Below, piece by piece: positions 24,629 to 32,897 of a stretch of 64,000 nt of DNA. Positions within the stretch are counted from its first letter, which is position 1. Every line of letters starts with the position of its first letter. The notes beneath the pieces are model-generated. The model was not told the origin of the DNA and did no database searches. It worked only from the letters and a program-made list of their open reading frames with translations. Source of the stretch: Burkholderiaceae bacterium (GTDB lineage: Bacteria; Pseudomonadota; Gammaproteobacteria; Burkholderiales; Burkholderiaceae); NCBI GenBank assembly GCA_947448625.1, contig CANFOT010000001.1:62001-126000 (forward strand), in the 5' to 3' direction. The position numbers and the translations under genes were made by a program.

Positions 24629-25414
24629 TTAATCTCTAAAGCTGGGATCCATACGATCAAGCATTCTCAATAGTGCAGGCCACTCCATCAGACCGTATGG
24701 ACGACGTGTTTGAGGTTGATAGTTTAGGTAGGTTTCTTCCAATACTTTTTGTGGCACCTTTTGCAAAGGGGTATTGCATGCCATAGCAGCAAGCTGGGCA
24801 CGGCAGGATGTCTCTAATCTATGCATCCAATTAAATGCCTCTCCGACAGTCCTACCAAGAGTCAACAATCCATGATTGCGTAGGATCATCGCCTCAGAAG
24901 TACCCAAATCCCTAACTAATACCTCCTGTTCGGCCATATCTAGAACGACTCCCATGTAGTCGTGATAGCTAATTTTCAGAAATCGCATAGCAGTTTGATT
25001 AATGGGTAACAAGCCACACTCTAAGGAGGAAATCGCCATGCCTGCGGGAGTATGCGTATGAATTACGCAGCTCACTTCGGGTCGAGCCTTATGAACTGCA
25101 CTATGAAGAATATAACCAGGCTTATTAAAACCATAGTTCAGATCACCAAAATCAGGTTTAAACAAAACCTCACCATCATGACTAATTTTTACCAAACAGG
25201 ATGCTGACATCTCTTCATACATCATGCCGTAAGGATTTGTTAGAAAGGCATCTTCCTCACCCGGCACACGAATGGTGACGTGATTGGCCATCATATCCGA
25301 CATGCCATAATGAGCGATTAAGCGATAACAAGCCGCCAAGTCAACCCGAGCACTCCATTCCTCAGGGCTTACCTTGCCTTTCAAAGAAGGTAACTGCAAT
25401 CTACCTTGGTCCAT
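24629..25414 (-). CDS. Class II aldolase/adducin family protein
   Basis: A 261-residue protein of the class II aldolase/adducin fold, related to L-fuculose-phosphate aldolase. The zinc-binding histidines are in CVIHTHTPAG and the late ILRNHGLLTLG, and the active-site start is NHVTIRVPGEEDAFLTNPYGMMYEEM. Family members without a phosphate sugar context often act as decarboxylases or aldolases on keto-acids. It is separated by about 80 bp from the MmgE/PrpD gene upstream and by about 85 bp from the next Bug gene, so it may belong to either operon. Confidence 0.88.
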   Translation of the reverse strand: MDQGRLQLPSLKGKVSPEEWSARVDLAACYRLIAHYGMSDMMANHVTIRVPGEEDAFLTNPYGMMYEEMSASCLVKISHDGEVLFKPDFGDLNYGFNKPGYILHSAVHKARPEVSCVIHTHTPAGMAISSLECGLLPINQTAMRFLKISYHDYMGVVLDMAEQEVLVRDLGTSEAMILRNHGLLTLGRTVGEAFNWMHRLETSCRAQLAAMACNTPLQKVPQKVLEETYLNYQPQTRRPYGLMEWPALLRMLDRMDPSFRD

Positions 25415-25494
25415 ACTTTTCTCCCATTTAGTTCAATTCGCTTACGACTATAGATTCCACCACTAGTGATTGTATGTTTTTAATCAGGTGATGA

Positions 25495-26847
25495 TCACAC
25501 CCTAGCCCATATCTTTGACAAACTAGAAATCAAGGCCGGGGATGAATTGAGCAAGGCACCAGACAGTGAGTGGGCGCTAGACAGGCCAATTCTCGGCTCG
25601 GTGAGCTCAATAAATTTGTCCAGTAATTCTTGATCTGTTAAAGGCTCATCAGGATCGCCATGTCGAGTATGTTGATGGTGCGAATACACCAAACCATCTT
25701 TCATTTCAATCGCAACCTTGGCCGAACGATGTACTGGGAATTTATCGGCACACTCTTGATCTATGGACAACATCACCTTATCCTCAAGAGCATAAATATC
25801 TGGATTTGCCAAAGCATCCGGCAAAAACGCCTTCTCTCGCACGCGCCCCAAAACAATCCTCGCAGAAATGGTATAAGTCAGACTAAATTTAGCTTCAAAA
25901 GGAGTTTTGGGATGAACATACCTACAAACTTCATTGGTAGCCTTGTATCCACCAACGCGAATCTGGGCAATATTCTCCAAGCTAATTGGATAGTCGTTTA
26001 ATAAGTGCGATACCGCATCAATCGCAGGGAAATTGTGTCCGCAGCACCCATGATTTTTAAAGGTGATTTGCTCGATATTCCAGCTCTCGCCCAGGTTTTC
26101 TAATACCTCATTCCAGCGAGGACTCTTGCATAGCGCAGCACCAAAGCCAGCGTCGCCTTCTAATAAATCTGGAGTACCAGTCATACCTGCCTGCGCGACT
26201 AGCGCAGCATTAAGCCCTACCTCAGCAGCATGCCCAGGATGCATCGGTTTTGTCATTGAATCGGAACGAAAAGCCTGCTGCAATCCACTGGCAAAGGTGC
26301 CAGCAGTAGACATAGCGTCACAAGCCTGGGTGGCATTTAAACCGAGGATGTATGAACAAGCTGCCGCCGCTCCAAATACACCTACCGTTCCAGTCGTATG
26401 AAAGAACTCGTAATGACTAGGCTGGATGACCTTACTGATACGCGTTGAAACTTCATACCCCACGATAAGCGCAGCCAATAAATGCTCAACTGAATCATCA
26501 CGGGATTCTGCTAAAGCATATGCCGCTGAGATTGTTGGGCATGCCGGATGATATGCACCATCACGAAAAATATCATCAAACTCTGAAATATGCGAGATAG
26601 TGCCATTCATAAAAGCTGCGGCGCGAGTAAATGCCTTTTGGGAGGTTCCAGCAACAGAGCACTTTCCAACACCCAGTTCTTCGGTATAAGCCTGCAGCAA
26701 TCGCTTTGCCGCATCCGTATTAGAACCAGCGATCAAGGCACCATGCCAATCGAGCAAAGCTCGACGTGCATGATGCATTGTTGTGTCCGAAAATGACTTA
26801 GATTGACAGTCCTCGATAAACCGCCCGAATTCTTGTAGTAAGGTCAT
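25495..26847 (-). CDS. MmgE/PrpD family protein
   Basis: A 450-residue protein of the MmgE/PrpD family (2-methylcitrate dehydratase and relatives such as cis-aconitate decarboxylase). Conserved stretches are NGTISHISEFDDIF (residues about 80-93), TGTVGVFGAAAACSYILGL, MTKPMHPGHAAEVGLNAALVA and KNHGCCGHNFPAIDAV. The gene is 3 bp after the adjacent Bug gene, so it likely acts on an imported tricarboxylic or dicarboxylic acid. Without PrpB/PrpC in the window, a role in propionate metabolism is not supported. Confidence 0.9.
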   Translation of the reverse strand: MTLLQEFGRFIEDCQSKSFSDTTMHHARRALLDWHGALIAGSNTDAAKRLLQAYTEELGVGKCSVAGTSQKAFTRAAAFMNGTISHISEFDDIFRDGAYHPACPTISAAYALAESRDDSVEHLLAALIVGYEVSTRISKVIQPSHYEFFHTTGTVGVFGAAAACSYILGLNATQACDAMSTAGTFASGLQQAFRSDSMTKPMHPGHAAEVGLNAALVAQAGMTGTPDLLEGDAGFGAALCKSPRWNEVLENLGESWNIEQITFKNHGCCGHNFPAIDAVSHLLNDYPISLENIAQIRVGGYKATNEVCRYVHPKTPFEAKFSLTYTISARIVLGRVREKAFLPDALANPDIYALEDKVMLSIDQECADKFPVHRSAKVAIEMKDGLVYSHHQHTRHGDPDEPLTDQELLDKFIELTEPRIGLSSAHSLSGALLNSSPALISSLSKIWARV

Positions 26848-26850
26848 GAT

Positions 26851-27825
26851 TTACTCTGGTTTCGCGCCGGATGCCTTGACAATCGGCGCCCACAAAGCAA
26901 AGTCATTGCGAATAAATTTAGTAAATTCCTGAACATTCATTGGCACAGGGTCGGCGCCCAAGCCAAGCAATTTCTGCTTGATTGCAGGTTCTTCCAAAAT
27001 ACTCAGAGTTGTTTCATTTAACTTCTTAACAATCGCTGGATTGGTCCCCGCTGGAGCAAAGAAACCAAACCAAGCACCGGTTGCTATGTCAACACCCAAC
27101 TCATTAAGAGTGGGCAACTCAGGCATAGCGCTAATCCTCTTTTTAGAAGAAACAGCAATTGCGTTTAATTGGCCAGCTTTAATCAAAGGCACTACCGAAG
27201 GTGCGGTAGCAAACATAAATTGCAAACGTCCAGCAACTAGATCGCGCGTAGCCTCAGCTCCCTTATAAGGAATATGCAAGGCATCCACACTGACTTTTTG
27301 AGCAAACAGATAGCTAATTAAGTGTGCGGTAGTACCAATTCCAGTTGAGCCGTAATTAATCGCACCTGAATTTGCTTTTAAATAAGCAGCAAACTCCTTC
27401 CAATTTTTGATGCCGCTGGAGGCAGGAACAACCAAAATGTTCGGCACATCACCCAAAAGCGCTACTGGTTGTAAAGCCTTCTGAGGGTTAACGGGTAAGT
27501 TTCCAAATAAGGTTGGGTTGATCGAAATTGGCCCAATTGAACTAGCAAGCAAGGTATAGCCGTCAGGTGCAGCGCGCCCAACAATCTCAGTACCTAAGTT
27601 GCCTGCAGCGCCTGGCTTGTTTTCAATGATGACGGGCACCTTCCAACGAATGCTCATCTGGTTGCCTACTTCACGTGCCAGGATGTCCGTAGTGCCCCCA
27701 GCCGTAAATGACACAACTATCCTAATGGGTTTATTGGGATAGTCGGCTGCAGACTGGGCAAAGACAGCCGAATGCAAGCCCAATACAGCAGCAATCGATA
27801 ATGCAATATTTTTAGTGAGTTTCAT
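26851..27825 (-). CDS. Bug/TctC substrate-binding protein
   Basis: A 324-residue periplasmic Bug protein with a signal peptide (VFA-QS) and mature start YPNKPIRIVVSFTAGGTTDILAR. The glycine-rich loop is FTAGG instead of the usual FAPGG. ENKPGAAGN, AAPDGYTLLA and HIPYKGAE follow. It directly precedes the MmgE/PrpD gene (3 bp), indicating a joint role in import and conversion. The 50-bp gap to the acyl-CoA dehydrogenase gene upstream allows one longer transcript. Confidence 0.92.
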   Translation of the reverse strand: MKLTKNIALSIAAVLGLHSAVFAQSAADYPNKPIRIVVSFTAGGTTDILAREVGNQMSIRWKVPVIIENKPGAAGNLGTEIVGRAAPDGYTLLASSIGPISINPTLFGNLPVNPQKALQPVALLGDVPNILVVPASSGIKNWKEFAAYLKANSGAINYGSTGIGTTAHLISYLFAQKVSVDALHIPYKGAEATRDLVAGRLQFMFATAPSVVPLIKAGQLNAIAVSSKKRISAMPELPTLNELGVDIATGAWFGFFAPAGTNPAIVKKLNETTLSILEEPAIKQKLLGLGADPVPMNVQEFTKFIRNDFALWAPIVKASGAKPE

Positions 27826-27875
27826 TTAAACAACCTATCTCCGTTTATATTTATATTCGTCATTAAATCAAAAAC

Positions 27876-29021
27876 CTATGCGCGCTGATTAAAGCGCCTC
27901 TCAAAGACCTCTTCCGCGATTCTATTTTTGAGGATCTCAATCGAGCCACCTGCAATCATCCAACCGCGCGTCCGCCTTACACAATACTCAACCAGGGTTT
28001 CCTGACTATAGCCAGTGGCGCCCATCACCTGCAAAGATTCATTGGCAACTTCAAACCCCGCGTTATTACACATCAGCTTAGCAACGGTAGTTTCGTATGC
28101 CGAAGGCAACCCCACCTCCGCATTCACAGCTGCGCGATATAACAATAATTGGGCGGCATCTAACTTCACTGCCATTTCAGCAAACTTCCATTGAATTCCC
28201 TGGAACTCGCAAATGTCCTTACCAAATTGCTTGCGAACTGAGGCATATTCTTTAGCCTTATTGAACGAATATCTTCCCAAGGCTAATGCGCGAGAAGAGT
28301 TACCAATTCGCTCAATATTAAATCCGCTAATCTGTTTCTTAAATCCACCAGGCCCAAGCAACACTGAATCATCAGAAATAAAACAATCCTCAAAATATAG
28401 CTGTGACCATTCTTCGCCACTCATAAAACTATTGGGTTGGCCAATCGTCAGGCCATCTGCACCACGCTCGACCAAAACAGATCCAATGCCCTCAAGCCCA
28501 GGTCCAAACCGCAGATAAATTAAAAATACCCCCGCCTCTGGACTATGTGTTGAGAACACCTTGGAGCCATTAATCAAGTAACCACCATCTACTTTTTTGG
28601 CGGAAGTTTGGAGCTCTGTCACAGCAGAACCCGCACCTGGCTCACTCATTCCTAAACCTAAAATCTTTTTACCAGCAAGCAAGTCCGGTAGATATTTCTC
28701 TTTTTGCCCTTCACTAGCGTATTCAGCAAATGTCCTAATTGCCCCAAAGTTTCCCGCCTGAACTACGTCCGCAGACTTGGGGCAATGAAGTGCAACTTCC
28801 TGAATTGCAATCACAGCATCCATGAGGGTGCCGCCTTGGCCACCATCTTTTTCTGGCAACGCTATTCCAAGCAAGCCCTGCTCACTGAGTTTTGCTGCGA
28901 TCTCCCATGGGTAGTGGGGGCTATGAGCCCGCTCAAGTGCGCCAGGAGCCAATTCCTTGGCGGCAAATTTACCGACCGCATCTGCGAACGCTTGTTGCTC
29001 ACTAGTTAATTCGAAATTCAT
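27876..29021 (-). CDS. Acyl-CoA dehydrogenase family protein
   Basis: A 381-residue flavoprotein with the acyl-CoA dehydrogenase fold. The N-terminal domain shows MNFELTSEQQAFADAVGKFA, the middle domain LGMSEPGAGSAVTELQTSA (FAD site) and the C-terminal helical domain VMGATGYSQETLVEYCVRRTRGWMIAGGSIEI. The usual catalytic glutamate of the 'YEGT' motif is replaced by G358 in IAGGSIEI, so the base must be elsewhere or the reaction differs. It leads a set of CoA-linked genes (dehydrogenase, FadB-like, hydrolase, synthetase, crotonase). Confidence 0.92.
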   Translation of the reverse strand: MNFELTSEQQAFADAVGKFAAKELAPGALERAHSPHYPWEIAAKLSEQGLLGIALPEKDGGQGGTLMDAVIAIQEVALHCPKSADVVQAGNFGAIRTFAEYASEGQKEKYLPDLLAGKKILGLGMSEPGAGSAVTELQTSAKKVDGGYLINGSKVFSTHSPEAGVFLIYLRFGPGLEGIGSVLVERGADGLTIGQPNSFMSGEEWSQLYFEDCFISDDSVLLGPGGFKKQISGFNIERIGNSSRALALGRYSFNKAKEYASVRKQFGKDICEFQGIQWKFAEMAVKLDAAQLLLYRAAVNAEVGLPSAYETTVAKLMCNNAGFEVANESLQVMGATGYSQETLVEYCVRRTRGWMIAGGSIEILKNRIAEEVFERRFNQRA

Positions 29022-29040
29022 TTTTTATCCCAATAGAAAA

Positions 29041-29991
29041 TTAAACGACGCGATTCTGCATAGTCCCATCAACAAAAGAGTTAATGTTGTCAAAGGCGAT
29101 TCCGAAATAGGCCTCGTAGTTATCTTTCTCCACAAAACCTAAATGCGGAGTACAGAGGCAATTTGGTAGCTGCAACAGTGGGTCTGCAGCATTTAAGATC
29201 GGCTCACTTTCGTAAACATCAATTGCAGCATAACCAGGATGACCCAGTTTGAGGCCTGTATACAGCGCGCCCCGCTCAATCAATTCCGCTCTACTGGTAT
29301 TGACCAATATAGCGTCTGACTTCATTAAAGCCAAATCAGCTGCGGTAACAACTCCTGTTGTTTCAGCATTCAATCTAAGCTGCAAAGAAATGATGTCGCT
29401 TGCTGAGAAGAAATTCTCTTTGGAAGTGGCGACATCAAACCCCAACTCTTTTGCCCTGGCAAGACTGGAGTCTCGACCCCACACCAAAATGTGCGCCCCA
29501 AATGCTTTGCCTATATGGCACACCTGCTGACCAATTCTGCCAAAACCGTATACGCCAAGAACCTTTCCAGAGAGCTGTCGGCCCAAAGTACCCTGCCACT
29601 TGCCAGACTGGAGGCGATTTACTTCTGGGACAATATTTCTAAGAGAGGCGAGGATCAGCAAGAGGGCCATTTCAGCCGTGGCACCGCCAGATCCACGCCC
29701 ATCCATCACCACTATTCCCCTCTCCTTGCAGGCATCCAGATCAACGTGCGGTGCAATTTTCCCTGTTTGAGAAATCAACCTTAAATTTGGAAGGCGCTCA
29801 ATTAAGCTGCGGTCGATTACCGTTCTTTCACGCGTTAAAACAATCGCCTCGGCATCCTTAAAACGCTCTACTTTCGCATCTAAATCACTAACGGTGTCAT
29901 TAAAAATCACAACATCATGATGCTGCAACTTATTAAAACAATTCAGGCGCCGAACACAATCCTGGTAATCGTCTGGAATTACTATCTTCAT
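29041..29991 (-). CDS. D-2-hydroxyacid dehydrogenase (phosphoglycerate-dehydrogenase-like)
   Basis: A 316-residue NAD-dependent dehydrogenase. The cofactor loop is LGVYGFGRIGQQV (about 143-155). The catalytic residues appear as R in NTSRAELI, E in YESEPIL and H in CTPHLGFVEKDNYEAYFG. The N-terminal part KIVIPDDYQDCVRRL resembles the SerA-like subgroup common in Burkholderiales catabolic clusters. It lies 6 bp after the FadB-like gene and 19 bp before the acyl-CoA dehydrogenase gene, in one operon. Confidence 0.9.
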   Translation of the reverse strand: MKIVIPDDYQDCVRRLNCFNKLQHHDVVIFNDTVSDLDAKVERFKDAEAIVLTRERTVIDRSLIERLPNLRLISQTGKIAPHVDLDACKERGIVVMDGRGSGGATAEMALLLILASLRNIVPEVNRLQSGKWQGTLGRQLSGKVLGVYGFGRIGQQVCHIGKAFGAHILVWGRDSSLARAKELGFDVATSKENFFSASDIISLQLRLNAETTGVVTAADLALMKSDAILVNTSRAELIERGALYTGLKLGHPGYAAIDVYESEPILNAADPLLQLPNCLCTPHLGFVEKDNYEAYFGIAFDNINSFVDGTMQNRVV

Positions 29992-29997
29992 GATTTG

Positions 29998-32052
29998 TTA
30001 GCCTTTTGATCTTTCAAATAATACGTCCGTATTAGCAACTACAAACCCTGGACCACTGACTGCAGCTAACTCCTGCAAGTCTCGATCCAATTGCCCTTGA
30101 TCCATTTCACTTGCAATAAATGTGGGGCCTCCCTGCCAACGCGGGAAACCATAACCATTCACTAAGGCAATATCACAATCGCTTGGTTCTGCAGCCACAT
30201 TCTCGGATAACAGTTGGGCCACTTCATTGATCATCGTTAAGATAACGCGTTTAACAATTTCATCCGCAGTAAAACTACGCCTCGCTATACCCTTCTCTCG
30301 GCTTGCGGCATCAATAAGCTCATGCACCTTTGGGTCAATCAATTTATCTTTAGAGCCCTCAGGGTATAAGTAATAGCCAGCCCCAGTCTTTCTGCCAAGT
30401 CGACCTGCCAAGCATAAAGAATCAGGAATACTCACATACCGATGCATAGGATTTCTGCTAGCAGCCTGACTCTTACGCATACCCCAGGCAATATCCAGAC
30501 CCGATAAATCGGCAACAGTAAAAGGGCCCATTGCAAAACCGTAGTCCTCAAGTGCCTTGTCTATCTGTTCAGGATAAGCGCCTTCTTCCAACATAAATTC
30601 ACATTGACGACGATAAGCTGCATAAATTCGGTTGCCAATAAAACCAAAAGAATTCGCGCTGATAATCGGCATCTTTCCCAAACGCTTAGCAAAACTTAAT
30701 CCCGTAGCCATGGCAAGAGCGGATGTTTTTCTGCATCGAACAATCTCAATTAATTTCATCACCTGTGCGGGACTAAAAAAATGCAAACCAAATACTCTTG
30801 ATGGATTTTTAGTATTTTCAGCAATTGCATCAATATCCAAATATGAGGTGTTGGATGCTAAAAGTGCACCATCTTTGGCATGCGTATCAATTTTCGCGAA
30901 TACCTCATGCTTCACCTCAATATCCTCAAATACCGCCTCAATAATTAAATCAGCAGAGGCGATCGACTCCCAGCTAGACGAATATGTAAAGCGTTGTAGT
31001 AATTCACTCACCTGCACTTGATTTAGCTTGCCACCTTGAAGACGTGATTCATAAAATTGCTCGACCCGCTTTACCCCATTACTCAATGCAGTCTCATTTT
31101 GATCTAGCAGAACCACCTCATAAGCCGCATTCAAGCAAGCCATTGCAATGCCGGACCCCATCGTGCCAGCACCAATCACAGCAATTTGCTTAAGAGTCTG
31201 AGCTTGGGTGCCGCTCGCACCCAAGGTCTTAAATAGTTTACGTTCAGCAAAAAAATGGTGCCTTAAAGCTCTAGCTTCTGATGATGTTCTTAAGTCCTGA
31301 AATACACCACGCTCTATAGATAAGGCTTCATCAATTGGTAGCACCAGAGAATTGCAGATCATTTCAATTGCTTTTTGAACTTGCGGTCGATTCTTGCCAG
31401 CTTTCATTGCTTTTTGTGAAGCACTTGAAATACTCTCAGGCAGTGATGGAGGTGTTGCAATATCGCGAATACGATTCTTTGTACCAATCATGGACCTAGC
31501 GAGAACAAGTGCATTGGCCAGCAAATCCGTTTTTACTACCTGACTCACAATTCCCAACTTTAAGGCAAGGTCGGACTTAATCCGCGCTCCAGCACAAATT
31601 AATTCAATTGATTTTTCAACACCAATCAACCTTGGTAGGCGTTGCGTTCCACCAGCGCCCGGAATAATACCGAGAGTGACCTCAGGCAAACCAAGCACGG
31701 TTCCTTCCAATGCAATACGGGCATCGCACCCTAAAGCCAATTCAAAACCTCCGCCTAAAGCAGCGCCATGCAAGGCGCACACCACGGGTTTTGAACAATT
31801 CTCAATCGCAGCAATGACCACAGGCAAGTGAGGGTCTGCTAATGGCTGAGAAAATTCTTTAATATCCGAGCCAGCAATAAACGTGGTTCCAGCACCAATA
31901 ATGACGGCTGCTGTTAATTGATGATCCATCTCTAAGGTGCTAATAGCATCCAATAGACCTTGTCGAACTTCGGTAGATCCTGCATTGATTGGCGGGTTAT
32001 CTACTGTAATAACCATCACATCAACATCATGGTGAATTTTAATTTTGCTCAT
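29998..32052 (-). CDS. FadB/FadJ-like fusion: enoyl-CoA hydratase plus 3-hydroxyacyl-CoA dehydrogenase
   Basis: A 684-residue bifunctional beta-oxidation protein. The N-terminal crotonase domain has oxyanion motifs FIAGSDIKEF (58-67) and GAALGGG (96-102) and both catalytic glutamates, E104 and E124. A linker of about 80 residues leads to the NAD domain GAGTMGSGIA (294-303), followed by VFGLHFFSPAQVMKLIEIV and the C-terminal 3HCDH helices. The domain order matches peroxisomal/FadJ multifunctional enzymes. In the operon it would hydrate and oxidise an acyl-CoA made by the synthetase and dehydrogenase nearby. Confidence 0.93.
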   Translation of the reverse strand: MSKIKIHHDVDVMVITVDNPPINAGSTEVRQGLLDAISTLEMDHQLTAAVIIGAGTTFIAGSDIKEFSQPLADPHLPVVIAAIENCSKPVVCALHGAALGGGFELALGCDARIALEGTVLGLPEVTLGIIPGAGGTQRLPRLIGVEKSIELICAGARIKSDLALKLGIVSQVVKTDLLANALVLARSMIGTKNRIRDIATPPSLPESISSASQKAMKAGKNRPQVQKAIEMICNSLVLPIDEALSIERGVFQDLRTSSEARALRHHFFAERKLFKTLGASGTQAQTLKQIAVIGAGTMGSGIAMACLNAAYEVVLLDQNETALSNGVKRVEQFYESRLQGGKLNQVQVSELLQRFTYSSSWESIASADLIIEAVFEDIEVKHEVFAKIDTHAKDGALLASNTSYLDIDAIAENTKNPSRVFGLHFFSPAQVMKLIEIVRCRKTSALAMATGLSFAKRLGKMPIISANSFGFIGNRIYAAYRRQCEFMLEEGAYPEQIDKALEDYGFAMGPFTVADLSGLDIAWGMRKSQAASRNPMHRYVSIPDSLCLAGRLGRKTGAGYYLYPEGSKDKLIDPKVHELIDAASREKGIARRSFTADEIVKRVILTMINEVAQLLSENVAAEPSDCDIALVNGYGFPRWQGGPTFIASEMDQGQLDRDLQELAAVSGPGFVVANTDVLFERSKG

Positions 32053-32063
32053 TTTTATTTAAT

Positions 32064-32888
32064 TTATTTAAACCACTCTACGAGCAATTGATTCACTTGC
32101 TCCACCTTTTCATATTGAACCCAATGGCCCGCATCCTGAACAACTACTGTTGATCTATTGGGATGTCCATCGACAAGCTTTTCTATTAAATGCTCGGGAG
32201 TACAGGTCACATCGTGCTCACCCCAGACAAGCAAAGTTTGACCGGAATAGGCTGCTAATTGCTCGGCCAATCCCCCGGGCCTTGCGATAGGTCTACTTCT
32301 AAAGCGCGTTCTTATGCAAGCATCTTGATGCACTCGAATGGCTAAAGAGTCAATCCTGTCATATTCACCAATCATTTGTTGATAGAGATTCTCTCGCATG
32401 ACTTCTTTTAGGCCGGCCCAATTTTGACTTTCATACAATTCTTTCCAGGCCAAGAGCTCGCCCCGAGGACGCCTAGGGCCACCATGACCGGCACTACCCA
32501 AAAGCGCAATTTTATTGATGCCGCTACGTTGATTTACTAAGTGCGCCGTAACAAATCCGCCGAACGAAAATCCAGCAATATGAATTACCGTATCAGAACC
32601 CACTAATTCATTAAGTGATGAGCGCAATGGGTCGAGCATCCCAGACTGAAGATCGCCGCCAAAAAAGCTTGAGTCACCAAAACCTGGCATATCTGGAACA
32701 AAGACCTGAAAGTGCTCAGACAAGAATTCAACATTTTTAAGCCAGTGCTCCCAGCTACCATGCCCGCCATGTAACAAAATTATGGGCAATGCATTCTTCC
32801 TCGGCAAGCCAAACTCACGCCAAACTACCTGTCCGTCTTGATAGGGAATCTGATGTATTTTCATGGGCTGCATTGGTAGCGTGGACAC
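32064..32888 (-). CDS. Alpha/beta hydrolase
   Basis: A 274-residue alpha/beta-hydrolase-fold enzyme with oxyanion motif LLHGGHGSWEHW (about 38-49), nucleophile elbow IAGFSFGGF (serine at about 126), and acid and base in LLVWGEHDVTCTP and DAGHWVQYE. The overall pattern resembles meta-cleavage-product hydrolases and similar carboxylic ester hydrolases, but the substrate cannot be fixed. It lies 9 bp after the ADP-forming synthetase and 11 bp before the FadB-like gene. Confidence 0.88.
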   Translation of the reverse strand: MSTLPMQPMKIHQIPYQDGQVVWREFGLPRKNALPIILLHGGHGSWEHWLKNVEFLSEHFQVFVPDMPGFGDSSFFGGDLQSGMLDPLRSSLNELVGSDTVIHIAGFSFGGFVTAHLVNQRSGINKIALLGSAGHGGPRRPRGELLAWKELYESQNWAGLKEVMRENLYQQMIGEYDRIDSLAIRVHQDACIRTRFRSRPIARPGGLAEQLAAYSGQTLLVWGEHDVTCTPEHLIEKLVDGHPNRSTVVVQDAGHWVQYEKVEQVNQLLVEWFK

Positions 32889-32897
32889 AAGTGTGAG

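Noticed and set aside
25495-26847. 2-methylcitrate cycle from the MmgE/PrpD gene
   Set aside because: No PrpB, PrpC or AcnD-like gene is in the window; the partner genes are a Bug and an aldolase-like gene.
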